A DNA stretch of 64,000 nt, from NCBI RefSeq assembly GCF_014066305.1, contig NW_023501097.1:124001-188000 (forward strand), given 5' to 3'. Source of the stretch: Letharia columbiana (lineage: Eukaryota; Ascomycota; Lecanoromycetes; Lecanorales; Parmeliaceae). The notes below the pieces were generated by a model. The model did not search any database and was not told the origin of the DNA. It worked only from the letters and a program-made list of their open reading frames with translations. Position 1 is the stretch's first letter, and each line of letters begins with the position of its first letter. A program made the position numbers and the translations under genes. Positions 23,446 to 33,644 of this stretch are shown piece by piece.

Positions 23446-24078
23446 GAATAGATGAGGCCCCAGCTCATAGTGCGTATCTTGGGCTGTGTCTATTTGAAAC
23501 ACGGAATTTACATACGAGAACACAAGGATTGACTGAGCATACGACCATAAGGTTGACGGAGGATACCCTACAGTCTGAATCGAAGCGTCAGCATCAGCGT
23601 TATGTACTTCTATGAGCTTTTGCGAGGATGGGTCGAAGCGGAAAGGCGTTCATTTAGAGCACAACAGTGAATAACTACCAGAAAACAATCGCCTATCAAT
23701 CAAACCACTCGTTAGTCTCGCGTAGATGTAATTAAGTCCTCGCCATCATGAGGTACACTTGTTTCCCAAATCACTTGGCGTAGCATATGAAGGATGAATC
23801 TATCACCTTACATCCGGCTTGAAGTAACGCGTTCCTCTTGCCTAATGTATATTACATTACATATGATCGTGAAATCAAGTTGAGTGTTCTGGGAATCTGG
23901 GATTCGCCATTCTGAGCGATTGTAAGGCATGTCAGTCCGTGCCACTAGCGCTTGAAACGCGCGATTAGTTGCCGCAATCAATCAATCAGATTTAACAAGC
24001 ATACAGTACTCATAACTTAATAGTGAATTTCTCCCTCTCGATTCTTCAAAGCGGACGGTCGTTGGAAACTCTGTAGTC
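23446..24078. other. SUV3-PRP22 spacer
   Basis: 3' flank of SUV3 and promoter/5' leader of PRP22. No additional gene seen. Confidence 0.6.
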
Positions 24079-27000
24079 ATGGACGACCTTGCCTCTCTGG
24101 AACTGCTCTCGTTGGTATCGAAAGTGACATCCGAGCTCCAGAATCATTTAGGCATCAACGACAAGACTTTAGCTGAATTTGTGATCGCACAGCATTCACA
24201 ATGTCAATCATTGCCCAAATTCAAAGCCAAGATGGAGGAGATGGGAGCAGACTTTCCTCCGAGTCTGATCGAGAGTGTAGATCGGCTCATACTCACCATG
24301 CATCCCAAACACAAGGGGAAAGCAATTGGACATTCTACGGGAATACGGGTCAACGGAGACGGTCAGAATGTTGATGACATGGAGAAGAAGACTAGAATAT
24401 TTAAAGGATTAGCTGTGCCGGATAGAGAACAGCAGTGGGAGGATGAGTCGGAAGCCAAGGATGGACCACTGACTGGCGCCCTCGATGATACCTTCGCGAT
24501 GCTTGAAGGCCTGGCTGGGAAAGGCACAAAGCTGTCAAATGGTGCAGACAATAGCAATAGGAAAAGAAACCGGAGTCCAGATGACATCGACGGCGACCGG
24601 AGCAGAAGGGAAAGGGACAGATTTTGGTCTCGATCAAGGTCTTATAGCCGAGAAAAGCATAGCAGACATCGAAGGAATAGTGGCCACAACTACGACAAGG
24701 AATACTCCGCTCATGCGAACGAAAATCGCACTAACGACAATGAGTATCGCACCGGTCGAGGAGGTCGTAAAAAGGGACACAGATATGATGAAGACGACTT
24801 CTTCAAGCGTCCACCCACTCCCGAGATCGATGATGCACCTAAAATCTTCAAGGTATACAACGGTACAGTCAGCGGTATCAAGCCTTTTGGAGCATTCGTG
24901 AGCTTGCAGGGCGTGAAAGGGAAAGCTGATGGATTGGTGCATGTCTCTGCAATGCAGGAAGGAGCCCGAGTGAACGACCCTTCAGATCTTGTTTCTCAAG
25001 GTCAGTCTGTTAAGGTGAAGGTCGTGAGTATCGAGCCTGGACCTAAAGGGTCTCGAATCGGACTATCAATGAAAGAAGTAGATCAAGTCACAGGTCGCGA
25101 TCTAGTACCTCAGAAGAGACTAGCATCAGGTGCAAACATGGAAAGGCTCGATGGTAAGGGCCCTGAAACCAACGGCAACGACAGATATGGTAGTCTCTCT
25201 TCAGATGTACCTGTTATAGAAGGTGAAATGAATGGGAAGCGCATGCGACAAAAGAAAAGAATGACGTCTCCTGAAAGGTGGGAGATCAAACAATTGATTG
25301 CATCAGGCGCCATCTCTGCATTGGACTACCCAGACATCGATGAAGAGTATAATGCAACGTTAGCTGGGGAAGGCGATTTTGAGGAGGAGGAAGACGTGGA
25401 TATTGAAGTCCGAGAAGAAGAACCTCCATTCCTTGCTGGGCAGACAAAGCAATCTTTAGAGCTTTCCCCTATAAGAGTTGTCAAAGCACCAGATGGATCG
25501 ATGAATCGCGCTGCCATGGCCGGTACATCCCTAGCAAAGGAGCGCCGTGATCTACGACAGCAAGAAGCACAGGACAAAGCTGCTGAGCAAGCCTCACAAG
25601 TTGACCTGAACGCGCAGTGGCAAGATCCAATGATGGCCCCCGACCAGCGCAAATTCTCCAGCGACCTCCGAAACCCGCAAGCACACAAGGCCCCTGATAC
25701 TTTGCCGGAGTGGAAGCGGGTGACCCAAAGCAAAGACCAGTCACTTGGGAAAAGAAGCTCTATGTCAATCAAGCAGCAAAGGGAAAGCTTGCCAGTATAT
25801 AAATTTCGCAAGCAGCTCCTCGATGCTGTCAACGAAAATCAACTCATGATTGTAGTGGGCGACACTGGATCTGGTAAAACTACCCAGTTGACACAGTATC
25901 TTGCAGAGGGTGGTTTCGCCAATTATGGTATGATCGGGTGTACTCAGCCTCGCCGAGTCGCTGCAATGTCTGTTGCGAAGCGTGTAGCTGAAGAGGTTGG
26001 CTGCAAGTTGGGTCAAGAAGTTGGGTACACCATTCGTTTCGAAGACTGCACCAGTCCAGAAACCAAAATTAAATATATGACCGACGGCATGCTTCAAAGA
26101 GAGGTGCTCGTGGATCCTAACCTCAGAAAATACTCAGTCATTATGCTTGATGAAGCCCATGAGCGAACCATTTCGACGGACGTTCTCTTCGGATTGCTGA
26201 AGAAAACGTTGAAGAGACGCCCTGACCTAAAAGTGATTGTTACATCCGCCACGCTCGATGCCGACAAGTTTTCTGAATACTTCAACAAGTGTCCGATCTT
26301 CACAATTCCAGGTCGTACGTATCCCGTGGAAGTGATGTACTCGAGAGAACCGGAGTCAGACTATCTTGACGCTGCCCTTGTCACGGTCATGCAAATCCAT
26401 TTGACAGAGCCTCCAGGCGATATACTACTTTTTTTGACGGGGCAAGAGGAAATAGATACAAGTTGCGAAATTCTATTCGAGAGAATGAAAGCTCTTGGTC
26501 CAAGCGTGCCCGAGCTACTCATTCTCCCTGTTTACTCCGCTCTACCTAGCGAGATGCAGAGTAAGATTTTCGAACCTGCACCACCTGGCAGCAGAAAAGT
26601 GGTCATTGCGACCAATATTGCTGAGACTTCAATCACGATTGATGGCGTTTATTACGTTATTGATCCTGGATTTGTCAAGCAGAACGCTTACGATCCTAAG
26701 CTTGGAATGGATTCGCTTGTTGTAACACCTATCTCCCAGGCACAAGCTAAACAGCGAGCTGGTCGTGCTGGGCGTACAGGTCCAGGGAAGGCATTCAGAC
26801 TATACACAGAGGCAGCTTTTCAGTCGGAGATGCTTCCGACTTCTATACCCGAAATCCAACGCCAGAACCTGTCACACACCATCCTTATGCTGAAAGCCAT
26901 GGGCATCAACGACTTACTCCACTTCGACTTCATGGATCCTCCTCCTACCAACACTATGCTAACAGCCCTCGAAGAGCTCTATGCCCTCTCAGCTCTTGAT

Positions 27001-27786
27001 GACGAAGGTCTCTTGACGCGCCTTGGCCGTAAGATGGCAGATTTTCCTATGGAGCCAGCTCTTGCAAAGACACTGATTTTTTCGACTGATCTTGGATGCT
27101 CAGATGAGATTCTGAGTATCGTTGCTATGCTCTCGGTCCAGACCGTCTTCTACCGCCCAAAGGAGAAGCAACAGCAAGCAGATCAAAAAAAGCAAAGGTT
27201 TCATGATGCTCATGGAGACCACCTCACCCTACTGAACGTCTACAATGGTTGGAAAGGAAGTAAATTTTCGAATCCATGGTGTTTCGAAAATTTCATCCAG
27301 GCTCGCTCCATGCGACGTGCCCAAGACGTGCGTCAGCAACTCGTGAGCATCATGGAACGATATAAGCACCAAATTGTTTCATGTGGAAGGAACACGATGA
27401 AGGTGCGGCAAGCTTTGTGCTCCGGATTCTTCAGAAACGCCGCAAGGAAAGACCCACAGGAAGGCTACAAGACGCTCACCGAAGGCACCGTCGTCTATCT
27501 ACATCCTTCTTCTGCCATGTTTGGGAAACCATCAGAACATGTTATATTCGATACCCTGGTCTTGACGACGAAAGAATATATGCAATTTACTACTGCGATT
27601 GAACCAAAATGGCTTGTGGAGGCAGCGCCTACGTTCTTCAAGGTGGCCGCTACAGATCGGCTGTCAAAAAGAAAGAAGGCGGAAAGGATACAGCCGTTGC
27701 ACAATAGATTTGCTGGCGAGGATGATTGGCGATTGTCGGCGCAGAAGAGGCAAGGACGTGGTGGTGGAGGTGGTACTTGGGGTTAG
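24079..27786 (+). CDS. PRP22: PRP22/DHX8 spliceosomal DEAH-box helicase
   Basis: A single 3.7-kb exon encodes 1235 aa. Domains in order: an N-terminal helical segment (MDDLASLELLSLVSKVTSEL), an Arg/Ser/Asp-rich region (about residues 150-240), and an S1 RNA-binding domain (about 255-330: FKVYNGTVSGIKPFGAFVSL ... GLVHVSAM). After an acidic linker comes the DEAH helicase core, with Walker A GDTGSGKTTQ at about 594, DEAH at about 691, SAT, and QRAGRAGRTGPG, then winged-helix/HA2 and OB-fold regions ending in a Gly-rich tail. The S1 domain followed by the DEAH core is diagnostic for Prp22, which releases spliced mRNA from the spliceosome and proofreads exon ligation. It is intronless, unlike most neighbours. 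Confidence 0.95.
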   Translation: MDDLASLELLSLVSKVTSELQNHLGINDKTLAEFVIAQHSQCQSLPKFKAKMEEMGADFPPSLIESVDRLILTMHPKHKGKAIGHSTGIRVNGDGQNVDDMEKKTRIFKGLAVPDREQQWEDESEAKDGPLTGALDDTFAMLEGLAGKGTKLSNGADNSNRKRNRSPDDIDGDRSRRERDRFWSRSRSYSREKHSRHRRNSGHNYDKEYSAHANENRTNDNEYRTGRGGRKKGHRYDEDDFFKRPPTPEIDDAPKIFKVYNGTVSGIKPFGAFVSLQGVKGKADGLVHVSAMQEGARVNDPSDLVSQGQSVKVKVVSIEPGPKGSRIGLSMKEVDQVTGRDLVPQKRLASGANMERLDGKGPETNGNDRYGSLSSDVPVIEGEMNGKRMRQKKRMTSPERWEIKQLIASGAISALDYPDIDEEYNATLAGEGDFEEEEDVDIEVREEEPPFLAGQTKQSLELSPIRVVKAPDGSMNRAAMAGTSLAKERRDLRQQEAQDKAAEQASQVDLNAQWQDPMMAPDQRKFSSDLRNPQAHKAPDTLPEWKRVTQSKDQSLGKRSSMSIKQQRESLPVYKFRKQLLDAVNENQLMIVVGDTGSGKTTQLTQYLAEGGFANYGMIGCTQPRRVAAMSVAKRVAEEVGCKLGQEVGYTIRFEDCTSPETKIKYMTDGMLQREVLVDPNLRKYSVIMLDEAHERTISTDVLFGLLKKTLKRRPDLKVIVTSATLDADKFSEYFNKCPIFTIPGRTYPVEVMYSREPESDYLDAALVTVMQIHLTEPPGDILLFLTGQEEIDTSCEILFERMKALGPSVPELLILPVYSALPSEMQSKIFEPAPPGSRKVVIATNIAETSITIDGVYYVIDPGFVKQNAYDPKLGMDSLVVTPISQAQAKQRAGRAGRTGPGKAFRLYTEAAFQSEMLPTSIPEIQRQNLSHTILMLKAMGINDLLHFDFMDPPPTNTMLTALEELYALSALDDEGLLTRLGRKMADFPMEPALAKTLIFSTDLGCSDEILSIVAMLSVQTVFYRPKEKQQQADQKKQRFHDAHGDHLTLLNVYNGWKGSKFSNPWCFENFIQARSMRRAQDVRQQLVSIMERYKHQIVSCGRNTMKVRQALCSGFFRNAARKDPQEGYKTLTEGTVVYLHPSSAMFGKPSEHVIFDTLVLTTKEYMQFTTAIEPKWLVEAAPTFFKVAATDRLSKRKKAERIQPLHNRFAGEDDWRLSAQKRQGRGGGGGTWG

Positions 27787-28275
27787 TTGGCGCGCTTTGG
27801 ATATCAGGCAACTCATAACTTGCGAGCTGGGTAGTGAAACATCTAAGTCGTTCACTCCGTGCTTTCATGCCAGTAGCTACTGTTCTATTTGCACTTTGTC
27901 CACGAGATGCCTTCCAGATTTTAGAAGTTGTCGTAGCTACACTCAGCGACGAAAACAAAGCCACAAATTTATCTCTTAGGTCTCAGGTATTTTCGACTTC
28001 CAGCTCGAGACTTATGAGCTTGTTGTCAAACTTTTGGGGTCTCAATTTTGTGGGTCTGTGGTCATTGACGTCTAACACTGACAATGGTGGCCAATTCTTT
28101 TGGACTCAAGCAATTAGCCGTGCAGCCTATTACAACGGGTACGATTGGAAGTATACCCTTTGAGGGCGTTGAGATCCACCAGCTCAAAGCAGGCTGTGTT
28201 GACATGGGACGGCCCAGGGATTGCTCTGGAAGTAAAGCTCTGCTCCGGACATGCATGCAAGTGCTTCAATCCGTA
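27787..28275. other. Convergent spacer PRP22 / G-patch gene
   Basis: The 3' ends of two convergent genes. No separate gene seen. Confidence 0.6.
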
Positions 28276-28977
28276 TCATCCACCACCGAGATACTTTTCC
28301 ACGTCGTCATTTCTGTAAAACATCTCCCGCAGCCTTTCCCGCTTTCTCCTATCCTCCATATCCATCTTCCGAACTTGCTTCGCATCCATTCTCTCTACCT
28401 TCGCGCCTGGGGGCTTTTTGTTTCCCTTTGTCTTCGCGCCTAGTCCCACAGTATCGTTCTTTACTTTGGCTTTGATGGGCGCCCTTACGCCTTTACCTGT
28501 TGCGCCCAATCCTTGTCTGCTGTCCGGATCCCAGCCATAGGATGAGAGGTACTTGAGCCCTTGTCGACTACGATCCAAATGTGACGGTGGATGCGAATGA
28601 GTCAAGCAGACCATGTGAGCTATAGTGGACTCGTGATTCGTGGACACTGTGGATGTCGGGTCTCCTATGGCATCTATTGGGAGATTGCAGATCTCACAGA
28701 AAGGTCCTTTCAGGTCAGGTTGCAGTTGTGTAGCACTTCTCCCGGGTTTAAAGACCTCGGTGGAAGTGGAATCATGGTCCTCGGTGGACGCACCATTTTT
28801 GAAGACAATATTTAGATACCGGTCTCCAGGAGAGATAGAGGGGGTGGTTCGACGTGCCAGTTGTATAGCCTGCGTGGGAGCTGCTGCTGCGGCCACGAAA
28901 TCAATTCTCCTCCTCTTAACTCCAGCGCCGAAGGTTCTTTGCTGCTCCCATGGGCTGCAGTCCTCTTTGTCCGACAT
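28276..28977 (-). CDS. G-patch domain protein (GPANK1-like)
   Basis: Single exon, 233 aa, starting at the ATG at 28977 (MSDKEDCSPWEQQRTFG). The N-terminus is low complexity with KRRRID, a possible nuclear signal. Then comes a Cys/His segment (FCEICNLPI ... HMVCLTHSHPPSH) that may bind zinc, followed directly by a G-patch (YGWDPDSRQGLGATGKG, then PIKAKVKNDTVGLGAK; about residues 160-200). The tail is very basic (about 205-225). G-patch proteins commonly bind and stimulate DEAH-box helicases; the gene lies next to PRP22, but a functional link is inference. The start is 157 bp from that of the divergent SDR gene. Confidence 0.75.
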   Translation of the reverse strand: MSDKEDCSPWEQQRTFGAGVKRRRIDFVAAAAAPTQAIQLARRTTPSISPGDRYLNIVFKNGASTEDHDSTSTEVFKPGRSATQLQPDLKGPFCEICNLPIDAIGDPTSTVSTNHESTIAHMVCLTHSHPPSHLDRSRQGLKYLSSYGWDPDSRQGLGATGKGVRAPIKAKVKNDTVGLGAKTKGNKKPPGAKVERMDAKQVRKMDMEDRRKRERLREMFYRNDDVEKYLGGG

Positions 28978-29134
28978 ACTGATAGTGACTTCCAATTGTA
29001 GGAAATTTAATGTTCGAGGAGCTTGGGACGACGCTTGTACAGTAGATCGGTTCTAATTAAAATACCACGATTACGGTATTGTTACCCTTTCATGCCGTTG
29101 AACAATTATACTGCCGCAGCATTTGGCATTGACG

Positions 29135-30423
29135 ATGCCTATCCATATACTTGCAAGTGCAGTATTTGGAGGAGAATCATTATTGCCATTCGTGATCCCT
29201 ATCCTGAAGACTTTATCCTTGCTGTTCTCAATATGGCTCCTGAAGATTTACTTCGGGGGAGCCAGCAACACCTCGGAGCGCTTGATGCACTCTAAAGTGA
29301 TCATGATTACGGTAGTTGAGGTTTATTCTCCCTTATGAGTGTAGCTGATTATGAGTAGGGTGGCACATCCGGCATTGGTGCAGCCGTAGTTCAGCATCTT
29401 GCGACTCGCGGCGCCCAGATAATTCTTCTCACCCATCATATGCCCTCGGACCCTTTTCTTGTGGACTACATTGATGATCTGCGCGCCTCAACCAACAACG
29501 AGTTGATCTACGCAGAGCAAGTGGATCTTTCGTCATTGCACTCAATACGAGTCTTTGCGACTAAATGGGTTGACAACGCTCCTCCCAGGAGACTTGACAT
29601 GATCATATTAAGCGCAGACAGTCTGATACCTAGATTCGGAATCACTTCGAAGACAAAAGATGCATTGGATCCTGTTTGGGGGATCAATTATCTTGCAAAC
29701 TTCCATCTTCTGAGCATACTGAGTCCAGCGATTAGAGCGCAGCCCCCTGATAGAGATTTTAGGATAGTCTTTGCAACATGTTCCAGCTATGTTGGGGGCG
29801 ATCTGAAGCCTTTGAAAGACACAAGGGACCCTCTGCCGCCAGGAAGAAAGTACGAGACCAGTAAGCTGGCATGCATGATCTTTGCTCAGGCTTTTCAAAA
29901 ACATCTGGATGCATATCAACGGCCGGACAAACAGCCTAATAATGCTCGAGTCATCGTCGTTGACCCTGGCTTTACTCGGACACCTGGCATGCGGCGTTGG
30001 CTGACGATGGGCTCACTGTGGGGGTTGTTGTTTTACTTAGTCACGTGGCCTTTCTGGTGGCTTGTGCTCAAATCCCCTGTGCAAGGTGCTCAGGGTTTCC
30101 TCAGAGCTGCGATGGAGGCGGAACTGGGGAGAGGGTCGGCTGGGAGGTTGTTGAAAGAATGTAAAGAAGTGGACTATTTGAGGAAAGAGATCAGGGACGA
30201 GAATGCTCAAAAGGGATTATGGACGTTCAGCGAAAAGCAGGTTGAGGCGCTGGAGAAAGACGGTGCCATAAAGAGAGCGTTGGCAAAGAAGGAGAATGAG
30301 GAAATGGAGAAGGCAAAAGCTACCGCGCCAGGCCAAAACGGGAAAGGGGTGGCAGCAGAGAAGGAGAAACCAGCGAATGCATCGAAAGCGCCTGGATCTC
30401 GAAGAAGTCGAAAAGCTGGTTGA
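29135..30423 (+). CDS. Membrane-anchored short-chain dehydrogenase/reductase
   Basis: Exons 29135-29311 and 29359-30423 (47-bp intron) give 413 aa. An N-terminal hydrophobic segment (LLPFVIPILKTLSLLFSIWL) forms a likely membrane anchor. The cofactor motif GGTSGIG, split from VIMIT by the intron, and the catalytic YETSK (YxxxK) define a classical SDR. A second hydrophobic stretch (LWGLLFYLVTWPFWWLVL) follows the catalytic domain, and the tail is Lys/Ala-rich and basic. This resembles retinol-dehydrogenase/Env9-type fungal SDRs on ER or lipid-droplet membranes. The substrate cannot be inferred. Confidence 0.85.
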
Positions 30424-30638
30424 TACAATTTTCGTATTTTGATACCCCTGCATAATCTTATGACGTTTCTAAATAGCAGCCTTTGTGGCGTGTATTGGAG
30501 CGGCGCGCGTAGCCTGCCGCGTACACTTTTCGAGAATCGACTATTACTTTAGATCCATCAAGACACATCCTCACAAACACGTATAACGACTCTTCGCCGA
30601 CTCTTTGCAACAGCAATCTCGATTGACAGACCTTCCAT

Positions 30639-31173
30639 TATGGTAAGTTCAACCCTTCCCCAGTCGCTCCTCCTACTCTTCCCACTAACTCTTCATCCCT
30701 AGTCCCTCCGTATAGCACCCCCCTTCAACCACGCTACTTCAACCAACAATACCAGCTCTACCACTGGAGGCGCGCCCTCCGCTCCTGGCATTCATGACAC
30801 CCTCCGCTCTTCTCTCACACCCACACCCACCGCCTCCTCGACAAATACCTCCCAACCTCAACCCAGTACCTCCACACATCCACTAGAATCCCGCCTCGCA
30901 GCCTGGCAATCAACACAAGATTCGCTCAAGATGAACATGCTCCGCCGCAACTTCGGCATCGCGGAACCCGTGCGACGAGGAATGGAGCTGAAGATCTGCA
31001 GAGAGGGGGAGTGGAGGCCAGCCTGTTTGGGGGGAAGCGCTGGGGTCGGAGGAGATGTTCTCGCGGGGAGGGATGCGGAGCTGACATGGGAGGATGTCTA
31101 CAAGGGCGATGAGACTAGGGAAGGGGCGGATTTCCATTCGGAGATGGAGGCGAAGTTGAAAATGGATTGGTGA
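30639..31173 (+). CDS. UMP1: UMP1 proteasome maturation factor
   Basis: Exon 1 (30639-30641) is only the initiator ATG, followed directly by a 61-bp intron with GTAAGT donor and CACTAAC-type branch site. Exon 2 (30703-31173) encodes the rest; total 157 aa. The sequence has GIHDTLRSSL, FGIAEPVRRGMELKICREGEW, TWEDVYKGDET and DFHSEMEAKLKMDW, the family's conserved blocks. Ump1 is a short-lived chaperone that coordinates beta-ring assembly of the 20S proteasome and is degraded as its first substrate. Confidence 0.93.
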
Positions 31174-31629
31174 GCAGGTTGTGAGAATACATCTCATGTT
31201 ACCTCCAAACAGGACTAGGCGTTCGGCAACTACTGGATCGAATACCTAGGCGACTCCCCTTGCACAATGGCGCGAGCCGCTTTTTCCCGTGATCATGCTA
31301 CTGGAAGCAAATACTATTTCACAGAGACTACTTTACCCAGAATTCAAAGTCGCTAGATGTGCTGCCCCAAAAGCTCCAAAGAACAAGCAAGCTCTTTGGC
31401 AAGAAACCCCAAGTACAATTACATCGTAAGGAACCATGACTGTCCTAGATAGCGAAAACCGTCCAATCCGCCGTTTGAGGGCCTTGTGCTACATATCCAT
31501 GAACGCCAGAAAATGCTTCAGATGGTGAGACCGTACTCAACGCCGCCGTGATTCATCCACGCGTCGCCATGCTACAAGCCTCAAGCTTAACGTTACAATT
31601 ATAGATTCATGTAGAAAGGAACATGCCGG
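31174..31629. other. Convergent spacer UMP1 / UBL gene
   Basis: 3' flanks of two convergent genes; nothing else recognised. Confidence 0.6.
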
Positions 31630-32674
31630 TCATTGAATGATGCACCGACATCCTGGACTTCTCTCATTGCCATCCCGGTCTCTTCCCCCTGACTTCATCT
31701 TGGCGTCTTCTTCGTCCACGATCTCTTGTGGTTTGATGGTCATGTGGATGATGTGGGGTGTGAGACCATTGGTGAAACCAGAATCTTCAACGCTTATCAG
31801 TACTATAAAAAGCTCAAAGATCCAGAGAAGTGTATCCCACCAGATAATCGCGACTTGTCATTGAGCATCTTGCCCATGGATATCAGGCGTATGGACTCGG
31901 GACTGGATGGCTTGGCCTCCCATTCTGAAAGCCAGAGTCAGCGAACAACCTTGTAGAGCTTCACATCATCAACAGAGTTTTATCCTTACCTTCCCGCCAG
32001 TCTCTCAGTATGAGTTCCTTCAGCTTATATAGGCTTATGTTGATCGGATTGTTGCCCTCAACCGTCACATTGCGCTTTCGCAGGTATTTTTCGTCAAGCT
32101 TGTATGGATGCCTTGCTCCAGTACTACTCAAAAGCAAGGTAATGAATAAGACTGGACCTTCTATCTCAGATTCTTTGGGAACAGGCGTTGGCTTATCCGT
32201 TGCAGGACCAATTGCTGGCGCTGTCTTCTCTCTCGTAAGAGGAGGCGGTAACGTTGTATCTGGAGTGTGTGGTTTGTTTGCATCAACAGTTTTCAAGGGC
32301 TCACGGACTTGAGGATCGAAATTCAATGGGGAAGGTGAGGATTGTGTGCCCGTTTGTCCGTTCTCCTTGGAGTACTCAATCGGATCTGTGGTTATGGCAG
32401 GAGCTGGTGCGGACATATTCCCTGAATCCACGCTCGTGACGCCTTGCTGACCGTCATCACTTGTTTCTGTTGATATTGGAAAGGGCCCAAACAAAGACTT
32501 CGTGGAAATGTCCTCTGCTGTTTGCCGGTCCACCCGGGCTCCTTCTATAGATTCCGAAGAAGGCAAAGGGGATTGAAGAGGCTGGGGCTCATGAAGAGGT
32601 ATGCTTGGAATCTCTGAGGCTCCAGTTGAACCTTCATTTCCCGCAGCTCCTGAGAGGCCATCTACCGGAGCCAT
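31630..32674 (-). CDS. MUB/UBL3-like ubiquitin-fold protein with CaaX
   Basis: Three exons (31990-32674, 31841-31924, 31630-31784) give 307 aa. Residues 1 to about 165 are disordered (Pro/Ser/Thr/Glu-rich). The C-terminal part is a ubiquitin-like domain: EGPVLFITLLLSSTGARHPY, NISLYKLKELILRDW, SPESIRLISMGKMLNDKSRL, then HIIHMTIKP. The protein ends CRCIIQ, a CaaX-type prenylation box (C-I-I-Q) with an adjacent Cys that could be palmitoylated. This matches membrane-anchored ubiquitin-fold proteins (UBL3/MUB), which are lipid-anchored rather than conjugated through a Gly-Gly. The long N-terminal extension is not part of plant or animal MUBs. Confidence 0.78.
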
Positions 32675-33644
32675 TGTGAGCACCAGTAGGAGCGGATCGG
32701 CGGCAGTCCGGACGCGAAATGGCGGGATACGCTGCCGAAGATTCGCAGATGGAAAGCGATTGGGATGGGAGACAATTGCTTGAATACGTAATGCCGTGGA
32801 AGATGAGGTGGATTGTACAGTAAAGGTGGCGGATGGTTTCTCGGAAAGTCAACGTCAGGGCGGTTGGCACGGATGTGGTCCGAGCAATAATACTCTACGT
32901 CTGAAAGAGTGTAGATTCTTATACAGTAGTCCCCCCGAGATACTCTAATAAGACACTTCAGATGGATACTTGCTGACCTTGTGCCCTACTTGCACACACT
33001 GAACACACTCTTGATTAGCCTTCTTTGGTCGATCACCCGTGCGGATGGCGAGGTAGGCTCGTAAGGTAATAGGTGTTGCCAAGCATCAACTACTGTCTGG
33101 GAGTCTGGGGTGCTCAACAAAAAAAAAGAGAAAAAGCATCTACGATTATGTGAGTAGCTGTGAAAATCTTGCAAAGGCGCTTGAAAGGATGGGAAAGAGA
33201 GGAATTATTTACTGGGATACCTATGGGAAAGTTGTTCGTTGACGTGTAGGTATCCTTAAATTACCGTCGCAAACAAGGAAAGCCGCCAAAACGTTTGAGC
33301 GTTTGAGACCCCTCGGACCCGCCCTCGCCGCCCTTATTGAAGAGGCTCAGATCATATCTACCCGGAGCTTGGGGCTAAGGTACTTTACACACATGCGTCG
33401 AGCCCATGTACTTTACGAGTACTCGTACTCGTACTCTACCAATCTACACATTGGCATCCTATATTAGATATGTGATCTCCTCCCTCACTCTTCCAGGATT
33501 ACGATATGCTCGATTTGCTTGTCTCGCACGCGTGGTTTTTGGACAAAATTCAACGAGAAAAGCCATGACTACCGCATCTAGTGCATCATCCATATGATGT
33601 CAGGGGCATGAATATTCGTGCTGCCAATTGCCATGTATTGATGC
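32675..33644. other. Spacer with GTACTC microsatellite
   Basis: 970 bp of upstream sequence of the UBL gene and 3' flank of ERG8. An imperfect tandem gtactc/gtacga array lies at about 33414-33440. No gene seen. Confidence 0.6.

Noticed and set aside
33414..33440. GTACTC tandem as a CRISPR-like or regulatory array
   Set aside because: A short simple-sequence microsatellite without spacers; CRISPR arrays are not expected in a fungal nucleus.
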